DNA of 64,000 nt from Breviolum minutum Mf 1.05b.01 (taxonomy: Eukaryota > Sar > Dinophyceae > Suessiales > Symbiodiniaceae), in the NCBI GenBank assembly GCA_000507305.1, contig DF239019.1:1-64000 (forward strand). Reading direction: 5' to 3'. Shown here in pieces: positions 62,801-64,000 of this stretch. The notes beneath the pieces are model-generated. The model ran no database searches. It was not told where the DNA came from and worked only from the letters and a program-made list of their open reading frames with translations. Both the position numbers and the translations under genes were made by a program. Positions within the stretch are counted from its first letter, which is position 1; each line of letters begins with the position of its first letter.

Positions 62801-63137
62801 CCTGCACCACTTGGTTGCGGCCAGCCCCAGTGGTACAGGATTTTGTCCATCAGCACCGTTCTTATTGTTGTTATTGTTGAAATAAGGTCATTTTGGAGAG
62901 GATTTCCTTACCATTCGCTACCTTTTTTGTGAGGGCATCCATCACTAGTGACGTCCTGATGACACGTCCCAGAAACAAGGGTCCCAACACGAGGTTTATT
63001 ACCAGAATCATCTTCTCCACCACGTCCACGCCCATCATGATCCAAGTCACCCCTGGAATCCATGCCACCTGTGGTTGGCCAAGCGTTACCAGGCGTCCAT
63101 TCACCAGCACTGCGCCAGCTGCATTGACGGATGGCCC
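23161..63137 (-). CDS. VWA8: VWA8 homologue (AAA-ATPase and von Willebrand factor A domain protein), split into micro-exons
   Basis: Reading the minus strand, ordered exons match the C-terminal third of eukaryotic VWA8: the HIGG|NRWAGGSGGADTAGLGG linker, a helical segment, GELDETRLVDALAGEANVF, then the VWA domain with FLFDAS, AVMIMEAL, ARFDYAVYCHDGD, YCSSGDNTVEAIEQA and FVFAFSDANFERYG, to a C-terminal CLDPRTLPSELRQ. VWA8 in animals is a mitochondrial ATPase of the dynein/midasin-like AAA group. Splicing predicted exons often restores a perfect frame, as in NVF|RRRKEREP and MEALQ|GLEARFDY. The N-terminal AAA part (50-63 kb) is only partly resolved. Exons are 21-150 bp and introns reach 10.8 kb, one holding a LINE. 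Introns use GC, GA or GT donors with AG acceptors. The true start may lie beyond 63.1 kb. Confidence 0.88.
23976..24013 (-). CDS. VWA8: VWA8 micro-exon candidate: DEALIMAKSLPDQ
   Basis: After TTCGAAG| the frame reads DEALIMAKSLPDQ and meets CCAG|GC. It corresponds to 'GDQA..LQRTLP' of the VWA8 C-terminus. Confidence 0.62.
24958..25016 (-). CDS. VWA8: VWA8 exon candidate: PEALSKALGENTNARDE
   Basis: Between CTGCAG| and ACGAG|GTGATT the frame reads PRPEALSKALGENTNARDE, matching the 'PA.FA.IL..DP.VNA' segment that follows SDAN..RYG. Donor and acceptor are canonical. Confidence 0.68.
25459..25553 (-). CDS. VWA8: VWA8 exon: FVFAFSDANFERYG
   Basis: After GCGCAG| the exon reads VLEAGVADDRFVFAFSDANF and ERYGLTAQDGKP. 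'FVIVLSDANLSRYGI' is a diagnostic VWA8 block with the third metal-site Asp. It continues the protein directly from the exon at 36389-36443 across a 10.8-kb intron. Confidence 0.92.
26184..26196. repeat. LINE target-site duplication, left copy
   Basis: TGGAGGTTTGACA, preceded by TTT. It is identical over 13 bp to the right copy and marks the exact 5' end of the insertion. Confidence 0.93.
26535..27455 (+). CDS. LINE ORF1 protein with RanBP2-type zinc finger and coiled coil
   Basis: The frame is open from 26358 after a TGA, but the first ATG is at 26535, giving 306 codons. Residues about 6-30 form a RanBP2-type zinc finger, WYCGTCQKKNSYRAEFCDQC (W-x-C-x2-C-x10-C-x2-C). An Arg/Ser/Gly/Lys-rich basic region follows (RRRSQSRSRGKGKG), then a long Gln/Glu/Lys coiled coil (KVEDEYTQQKQKYLEKQKQL) and an acidic tail ending at TGA 27453-27455. 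Such an architecture fits an RNA-binding, self-associating ORF1p. RanBP2 fingers bind single-stranded RNA in other proteins. The ORF2 reading frame is also open across this whole gene. Confidence 0.85.
   Translation: MTDTTPWYCGTCQKKNSYRAEFCDQCGASWMWSSHSSSSWGNGRWQDAPRTPRRRSQSRSRGKGKGQPQGHSGKGKTKGKGKTEEYHGTAGTTPWQSSSSALQSLGVTLPAMEQKVQQTPAPKQVEGVISGLRAHLRSLGQETTPEVESYLAKCLGNGPQVIKQASQRLEASGKTAAKLKVELSQLATQWQKFQKKVEDEYTQQKQKYLEKQKQLQDALVQAEEEYNAAQQALREAAAATETPTGDDVVPPKSTEVTEAEQQLEGTGTPQKRKPEVVDVEEDPVMKRLKSPIKIQDSPNAMNKMDF
27456..31240 (+). CDS. LINE ORF2, part 1: repeated N-terminal modules, RNase H, start of EEP endonuclease
   Basis: This frame is open from 26354 to 31303. The stretch upstream of 27456 is the shadow of ORF1. 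The first 900 codons or so contain two related modules (SYGYFGRYRGQRVV near 28070 and SYGLHRTHQGMRSA near 29547; CTLYVNNEVWSELD near 29105 and CQIWLNHVWLRETL near 29892) of unknown fold. RNase H follows at about 30256-30700: YHIYTDGSFSKR, KSHSAESIAMLWA, FEFGFDADVTGH, HIRAHQGHLWNEVADLLAKH, with all catalytic residues. The EEP nuclease starts at 30966 (LKIATYNVLTLDT, IMGVQETRAARV). No ATG lies near the start, so translation probably depends on ORF1. The frame is lost near 31225-31240. Confidence 0.85.
31238..32781 (+). CDS. LINE ORF2, part 2: rest of EEP endonuclease and start of reverse transcriptase
   Basis: After a frame change of -1 in a G-rich stretch, the sequence resumes with GRIIYASPNALAIKIVHP, then VILLCDANAHVG (equivalent of GDFNA), RLDFVGLSHNW and RCDHLPLTC (SDH motif), completing an APE-like EEP nuclease. 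A helical spacer leads to the RT N-terminus: KTTPGRAPGPDSIIPEICK, IWYKGGVIHPIHKGRGSYVD and YRGVVLLDVFGKKFHAWIRG. A TGA at 32779-32781 then interrupts the frame; the next codon continues the RT in the same frame. TGA could be a mutated CGA. Confidence 0.88.
32782..36126 (+). CDS. LINE ORF2, part 3: reverse transcriptase core, zinc fingers, C5-methyltransferase-like domain
   Basis: RT motif A is VIFVDVRAAFHHML (about 32917), motif B RGTRPGSPVADIGFNLLMSD (33185) and motif C VTWVDDLAVP (33335), all with catalytic Asp. Two zinc-finger candidates follow: CPECHQLF...HRAKKHG (34338) and CPGCLKFMWTSARVIQHLRY (34450). The C-terminal 300 residues form another domain: FYIIHLYSGRRRLHDLQ (35230), IKVLSIDTAV, LMMGPPCETWSAVRHE (35430), RDDNRPWGRGG and SILEHPSAS (35650). 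G-P-P-C and E-x-P resemble motifs IV and VI of cytosine-5 DNA methyltransferases, with LYSG as a loose motif I. The stop is TAA 36124-36126. Activity of this domain cannot be judged. Confidence 0.88.
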   Translation, partial: LLPILQARKSQGQLGGLPSEQTVTGSHVLRAHGQLARSLKMSSAVIFVDVRAAFHHMLRELIFLQGQPSLDVRTFLEAEHFELDALQSLLQDRCSANPMDFPPSLRRLANDVHRHTWFVQRGTSLGQEEVIATLRGTRPGSPVADIGFNLLMSDILQELEGRLREDETISSAGNNYPVTLPPVTWVDDLAVPVATNSPGDLEKVIKAVLQHIHETFYSRGLQINYDKGKTEVVVMHRGAEADQCRRDFFSFDAATYITTSTSSHVFRVRAVSSYKHLGIRFQMDADLDHEISCRSAMARTAFHEVRRQIFRNQALSVRTRITLLHSLVFSKLFYGCGSWYEIPRRVAARLDGLMIRFYRSVVNKGFWNDSHATDEELRAHHALPTFRVHLAMARLRFLQHVAIHDHDFHRSLLLEERTHNKGWLLEVEDDLNWMRECAELPDLPTTPTNWEEWKYLFDWFRTTRPPWKAWLKRSLRMHFLREGMADECKQFHADAIKILKDYGATIHEPVASSEGQTSHACPECHQLFPSSTAVAVHRAKKHGIKAQIPTLVQSAVCPGCLKFMWTSARVIQHLRYRPNRCLDRVAASRIPKEHFAVELPDHLQRVKRLPCKREHYGPLLPLPHEKERVEMRERLRACEDHGAKYDYWSKVNPALTTFASSKFTAAADQWLATDPDNGEELSSALLEAMARLPYPERVQEKCLIHWIEFSMWDACSGWPPTALDILEKEHQHILANLPIWALRTEREQLYRMLQSDVPQADRVHQPAGHRPHPSKQKRAQVVTTGYGDLESAELHWRAMVFAHLPIPRIPSTGDHTFYIIHLYSGRRRLHDLQWQMEQLLGPWDGQIKVLSIDTAVHSMCDINDPIFWHHILGLAKSGYLLGLMMGPPCETWSAVRHETLWNDDGTVASGPRPLRDDNRPWGRGGLLPREYRQLRMGMRLLLRGLILGLYTVLSGGISILEHPSASSKRGRASIWNTGIVQLFVQSQLFQTYSFGQWKFQAEGVKPTTFLFGGAPRLPKIMRLNEDKEVAKPTCPLKGRNSDGSFKTSVAKEYPPLLNKAIARCLYEHIPSQLPVGMRNSEVFPTDLSHILNSLHDACSEIVEHRSFLPDYQGR
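36181..36193. repeat. LINE target-site duplication, right copy
   Basis: TGGAGGTTTGACA follows the nine-A tail directly. Removing 26197-36193 would restore the empty intron site. Confidence 0.93.
36389..36443 (-). CDS. VWA8: VWA8 exon: YCSSGDNTVEAIEQA
   Basis: After CAGCAG| the exon reads YCSSGDNTVEAIEQARQK and ends AGAAG|GC. It corresponds to 'FC.SGDHTLEG.E.A', which carries a conserved T of the metal site. It is the last exon before the LINE-containing intron. Confidence 0.9.
37491..37544 (-). CDS. VWA8: VWA8 exon: ELVPFGQPPSDERGRLAV
   Basis: The 54-base exon between CCAAG| and GCCGTG|GTGTGG reads ELVPFGQPPSDERGRLAV, corresponding to 'GLVPM...PKD..QRLEIL'. It is in phase at both ends. Confidence 0.8.
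37768..37826 (-). CDS. VWA8: VWA8 exon: LEARFDYAVYCHDGDTPLQ
   Basis: After GCAGCAG| the exon reads LEARFDYAVYCHDGDTPLQ and ends at a canonical CAG|GTGAGG. It matches 'EEKF.Y.IVGHSGDG', the second strand and loop of the VWA8 VWA domain. Confidence 0.88.
38115..38142 (-). CDS. VWA8: VWA8 micro-exon, 28 bp: AVMIMEALQ
   Basis: Between GGTCCAG| and GCAAG|GC the frame reads AVMIMEALQ, equal to the first helix of the VWA domain ('AV.MVMEAF'). Both neighbouring junctions are AG|GC. Splicing gives MEALQ|GLEARFDYAV without a gap. Confidence 0.8.
38952..38993 (-). CDS. VWA8: VWA8 exon candidate: end of the MIDAS motif
   Basis: With GATGAG| as acceptor the frame reads PSASMSNGDADFHA, so FLFDAS|PSASMS would restore a DxSxS site. 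An alternative acceptor and frame giving QACLMVMQTFMQHG is possible but would duplicate the helix supplied by the next exon. The choice is inference. Confidence 0.55.
39711..39789 (-). CDS. VWA8: VWA8 exon: first strand of the VWA domain (FLFDAS)
   Basis: After CCTCTAG| the exon reads RRKEREPRPGEPPMRPKRAL and FLFDAS. It carries the first Asp and Ser of the metal-ion dependent adhesion site, normally DxSxS. The rest of the motif comes from the next exon. Confidence 0.9.
40545..40606 (-). CDS. VWA8: VWA8 exon: GELDETRLVDALAGEANVF
   Basis: After GGTCAG| the exon reads EGELDETRLVDALAGEANVF and ends TTCAG|GCGGGG, a GC donor. 'GELDD..I.DGLTGE..IYKRR' is a diagnostic VWA8 block. Joining to the exon at 39789 gives NVFRRRKEREP in frame. 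Confidence 0.93.
41051..41113 (-). CDS. VWA8: VWA8 exon: IERLRAVLSGAAARQLERAS
   Basis: A strong T-run and GTGCAG acceptor precede IERLRAVLSGAAARQLERAS, then T at a GC donor (CAACC|GCAATG). It corresponds to 'HSLRIILDNL.A...ERQWLRHQ'. It joins in phase to the GELDE exon. Confidence 0.83.
41990..42061 (-). CDS. VWA8: VWA8 exon: EIHLSGGDYNFYSNLLSSV
   Basis: After TGTGAG| the exon reads EIHLSGGDYNFYSNLLSSVQ then GEVQ, equivalent to 'EI.MSEYD...Y..FSGAV..QV' in VWA8. The junction with the previous exon has GAG|GA at both intron edges. Confidence 0.87.
42554..42640 (-). CDS. VWA8: VWA8 exon: helical AAKQLGQEALRRRLE segment
   Basis: The frame reads AQVDAEAAQAAKQLGQEALR and RRLE, matching the VWA8 helix 'VPEEV..AAREM...A...RL'. 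It ends at TTGGAG|GACACC, a GA donor. Splicing to the next exon gives RRRLE|EIHLS with no frame loss. Confidence 0.87.
42900..42920 (-). CDS. VWA8: VWA8 micro-exon, 21 bp
   Basis: A seven-codon piece PGQRVRQ lies between GAGAAG| and CAG|GTGAGT. It fits the 'D.GH.V.QV' position that follows GGPYR in VWA8. It is short, and is called on order and splice sites only. Confidence 0.5.
43391..43460 (-). CDS. VWA8: VWA8 exon: NRWAGGSGGADTAGLGGRGG linker
   Basis: The exon follows a GTTGCCAG| acceptor and reads NRWAGGSGGADTAGLGGRGG then PYR. This Gly-rich block is the best conserved fingerprint of VWA8 across eukaryotes. The donor position is uncertain by a few bases. Confidence 0.92.
44302..44379 (-). 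CDS. VWA8: VWA8 exon: EVSSPKHGDEDDKEHIGG motif
   Basis: After CACTCCAG| the frame reads KLNKILAQEVSSPKHGDEDD then KEHIGG, stopping at GGAG|GC. The EVSSPKHG block with an acidic run and H-I/V-G-G is a recognisable VWA8 signature just upstream of the Gly-rich linker. Joining G| to the next exon's |GC restores the Gly codon in frame, giving HIGGNRWAGG. Confidence 0.85.
44731..45161. repeat. (CAA)n and (CCACAA)n microsatellite, about 430 bp
   Basis: CAA repeats pass into a regular CCACAA hexamer array ending at an undetermined base (45162). It lies in the VWA8 intron between the exon candidates at 46004-46247 and 44302-44379. Long open frames through it on both strands (poly-Thr, poly-Val, Cys-Gly, Leu-Trp) are artefacts. 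Confidence 0.96.
46004..46247 (-). CDS. VWA8-interval Gly/Pro/Arg-rich exon candidate
   Basis: The frame after CCTGAG| reads FAPTPRPPGGSGSQRGRG, PSGQTGGAGGAGAPRGAKGK and ends with QAVRRKLLRRALRQRRQ at an AG|GC donor. GC content is far above the surroundings, typical of exons here. It would encode a disordered basic linker just before the conserved EVSSPKHG motif. Other frames are also open because of the high GC, so the frame is the most natural choice, not a proof. Confidence 0.42.
46555..46660. repeat. TA-rich simple repeat
   Basis: Runs of (TA)n, interrupted by ATGAGATACATATATAG and ACGTAAACATA, lie within a VWA8 intron. Similar TATA/CATA tracts occur at 24395-24560, 55560-55800, 57150-57250 and 16690-16800. 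Confidence 0.85.
47866..47953 (-). CDS. VWA8-interval acidic exon candidate
   Basis: Starting after TGCCAG| the frame reads EQLPPEDSEQEEMEDLEDLE and goes on with LEELEELDPL. It is a low-complexity acidic stretch, plausible as a disordered insert between the VWA8 propeller-like region and the VWA module. I have no family match. Confidence 0.35.
49665..49759 (-). CDS. VWA8: VWA8 exon candidate: CVVIFQRGHVRWMEV strand
   Basis: Between ATGGCAG| and GATGGAG|GTGGAG the frame reads VPEPLHASGDENASNSGR then CVVIFQRGHVRWMEV. The second part matches the VWA8 segment 'CV.LL..N.VVRI.P' and lies in the expected order upstream of the Gly-rich linker exons. The donor is canonical GT. Confidence 0.52.
50668..50711 (-). 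CDS. VWA8-interval micro-exon candidate
   Basis: A 44-base island between TTCTCAG| and TCGAAG|GC reads TLAGAPGNYQQLSK with G/C-rich third positions. A second frame in the same island is also open, so the frame is not proven. Confidence 0.3.
52250..52341 (-). CDS. VWA8: VWA8 exon candidate: CLVSEGSGEVKMWFLG strand pair
   Basis: After CATCAG|G the frame reads RWCQVLNKHCLVSEGSGEV and KMWFLGSKN. It resembles the beta-propeller-like repeats of VWA8 ('K.WLV.....G.L.VLD'). The 3' limit of the exon is uncertain. Confidence 0.42.
52871..52931 (-). CDS. VWA8-interval exon candidate with canonical GT-AG ends
   Basis: The segment after TTGCCAG| and before AAG|GTGAG reads NEQSWPSTEELTLAPEEQIK. It is strongly acidic, with good codon use and canonical splice sites. 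It probably belongs to the poorly conserved middle part of VWA8. Confidence 0.42.
53795..53918 (-). CDS. Coding-like minus-strand island in the VWA8 interval
   Basis: Between CTTGAG| and GGTCAG|GC a 124-base frame reads ANELLLKLPWASQVPG and ATSTNVANLLEGQ. Third positions are G/C rich, unlike the flanking DNA. Its position and strand suggest a VWA8 exon, but I cannot align it to a conserved block of that family. Confidence 0.35.
55441..55478 (-). CDS. VWA8: VWA8 exon candidate: VALWEEKPGSLG strand
   Basis: A 38-base island between GACAAG| and GGAG|GTGGAG reads VALWEEKPGSLG. It fits the 'G.VVLHE....VLLLD' beta-strand pair in the middle region of VWA8. It sits inside a longer open minus-strand frame (54947-55666) that otherwise translates intronic AT-rich DNA. 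Confidence 0.35.
56579..57124 (+). CDS. Isolated 181-codon open frame, unknown
   Basis: An ATG-started frame on the plus strand, opposite to VWA8, reads for example ELGCERLFYRYTKQIDLKTE and ELAVAVKSWLVTYIVRSA. No domain is recognised and there is no related sequence in the window. It lies where a VWA8 intron is expected. It may be a fragment of a mobile element or chance. Confidence 0.15.
   Translation: MSMIELGCERLFYRYTKQIDLKTEHIRIKEAGLVIPYIYVNYVNKYSIHKAFDNALPGSSFMSHLHSPLRLSLWIAGREEETQKALGSIFSTYALQRVSQPRCVSNELWQKTDLVTAHELAVAVKSWLVTYIVRSAVYQTTSHWVFSITAQRAHVYETREGWRIASFFQLLIPNSFGYQLA
59492..59553 (-). CDS. VWA8: VWA8 exon candidate: YLEHVLPAAVKEHLAVRF helix
   Basis: Following an AG acceptor, the frame reads YLEHVLPAAVKEHLAVRFS and meets a GTGATG donor. 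It matches the helical pattern of the VWA8 stretch after the second AAA module, where the consensus is roughly 'L.RFLP...R..LE..L'. The segment is short, so the match is suggestive only. Confidence 0.4.
60927..61030 (-). CDS. VWA8: VWA8 exon candidate: VLAPGFVLVPHGWAP segment
   Basis: After a TTCTTAG acceptor, and ending at CCAG|GTGGGG, the frame reads RVLAPGFVLVPHGWAPFEE and continues acidic through KKDDIFDL. The F-x-V-x-x-x-x-x-P pattern resembles the 'HP.FRVIALG.P.P' strand that closes AAA modules of VWA8. Codon third positions are G/C rich. Coding status is likely and the exact equivalence is inference. Confidence 0.5.
62691..62747 (-). CDS. VWA8: VWA8 exon candidate: first AAA module region
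   Basis: A 57-base segment bounded by TTGAG|GC and GGAG|GA reads ADALLLHSPLDGGGETPME. It aligns loosely with the beta-strand and Walker A-like loop of the first VWA8 AAA module, in which the P-loop is already degenerate. A plus-strand frame is also open across this stretch, so support is weak. Confidence 0.3.
63069..63137 (-). CDS. VWA8: VWA8 exon candidate: N-terminal GRLVTLGQPQ segment
   Basis: Between an AG acceptor (TCGCCAG) and a canonical GTGGCA donor the frame reads SVNAAGAVLVNGRLVTLGQP. It resembles the short beta-rich stretch just before the conserved NPELVP of VWA8 N-termini. Two other frames are also open here, so the assignment rests on the splice sites, codon use and position at the 5' side of the gene. 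Confidence 0.55.
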
Positions 63138-64000
63138 CTGGCGAAGTTTCTAGGTGAAGCTTATGACTGGTGTATGATTCACTCACCTATGGCTATTAGG
63201 AGTACTCTTGATATTGCCAAGAAAAACACACCAACTGGCAATATCTACAAAACAACGATTCAACCAAATCCAGCTAGCCAAATGAGTCACATTTTGTGTG
63301 AAGCATCCGCTTTGGATGGATATCTTTGGATAGGGCACTATGCATCAGGTTTCAGGATACTCTCTCTGCAGTCATTGGGGATAGCGATATAGATGATACA
63401 GGATACAATAAAAGGATATACACGGAGGATACTGAATGATGAACATACAGTATATGAATCTAAAAATGGCCATGATATATAGTGTATAGTATATATAGTA
63501 TAGATTCTATATATCCCATATTTCTGCAGAAAATAGGGCCCAACCGTCTCCTTTGCAAGTTTGAAGTCCTTTCCATTGAACCATGATGAGGAAGGAAGGG
63601 ATATGGCTCTGGGAAAATAAGGGGGGAAGGCCTTCGTGGATGTAAAATGGGCGGGTCTCATATTTTCGAACTTCCAAATCACCCGGAAGTAGTCCGTTTG
63701 CATTCATTTTAGCAGGAAACCAATAGACCTTCAGGTGCCCTACAGTCTGGGTGAATTCTCTATATATTACACCAACCCTGGGCCCGGAAATCCTGAATTG
63801 AGGCCATTCTGGAGAGGATCCCTCCGCAATTCGCAATCTTTTCAAGGAAACCGCGTCACATGACTTCACCGTAATTCACCAAGACACTCCATCTTCTTGT
63901 CACTTTTTTTTCACTTCTTTTTCCCTTCCTGATGGCGTGCAATTGCTGCTACAGCAGCTATCGCCATCTGCTGCAAGAGTGAAGCTGTCATCATCTCATC
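63138..64000. other. Region upstream of the first VWA8 exon candidate, unresolved
   Basis: If VWA8 starts inside the window, its leader exon should be here on the minus strand. One small frame, MAIAAVAAIARHQEGKKK at about 63898-63955, follows a CTTGCAG acceptor, but a stop follows and nothing links it to VWA8. No promoter element can be recognised. Dinoflagellate promoters generally lack a canonical TATA box. Confidence 0.3.

Noticed and set aside
62920..63075. Gly/Asp-rich minus-strand frame (DLDHDGRGRGGEDDSGNKP) as the VWA8 Gly-rich linker
   Set aside because: The true linker (HIGG|NRWAGGSGG) is at 43391-44379 in the right order. Here the frame with canonical splice sites is a different one, ending at 63069.
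1..64000. CRISPR arrays, tRNA or rRNA genes, bacterial-type operons
   Set aside because: No spaced direct repeats of CRISPR type, no cloverleaf or conserved rRNA segments, and no Shine-Dalgarno-led gene strings were recognised; the DNA is eukaryotic.

Overview
The window looks like nuclear DNA of a dinoflagellate, probably of the Symbiodiniaceae/Suessiales type. The reasons are direct: genes are cut into very short exons (21-120 bp) by large introns, and where exon junctions can be fixed by protein homology the introns often begin GC or GA rather than GT. They end in AG, with the same AG|G(C/A) sequence at both edges. Other signs are tandem gene copies, Ty1/copia and LINE retroelements, and many simple repeats. 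No spliced-leader relic, tRNA, rRNA or CRISPR was recognised.

Layout. 1-455: an open frame on the minus strand that runs off the window. 441-1335: two tandem repeats. 1683-3278: a decayed Ty1/copia pol (+). 3279-6316: mostly non-coding, with a near-palindromic repeat array at 4150-4640. 6317-12192 and 12819-21680: two tandem paralogues (gene A, gene B) on the + strand. Each encodes a secreted protein of about 305 residues with a signal-peptide exon and about 12 exons that can be spliced by eye; the family is unknown to me. 21766-22745: AT-rich and minisatellite DNA. 23161 to about 63137, minus strand: a VWA8 homologue (AAA-ATPase plus von Willebrand A domain protein) in at least 17 well supported micro-exons over about 40 kb, facing gene B tail to tail.

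Within the VWA8 intron at 25554-36388, in opposite orientation, lies a 9,984-bp LINE retrotransposon (26197-36180). It is bounded by a perfect 13-bp target-site duplication and a 9-A tail. ORF1 has a RanBP2-type zinc finger and a coiled coil. ORF2 has an unusual order: repeated N-terminal modules, RNase H, EEP endonuclease, reverse transcriptase, zinc fingers, and a C-terminal cytosine-5-methyltransferase-like domain. One frameshift and one in-frame stop are the only lesions seen.

The most interesting points are the LINE domain order with its methyltransferase-like tail, the clean insertion inside VWA8, and an intron in gene A that is exactly absent from gene B. Exon limits were read by eye from frame, homology and AG acceptors, so they may be off by a few bases.
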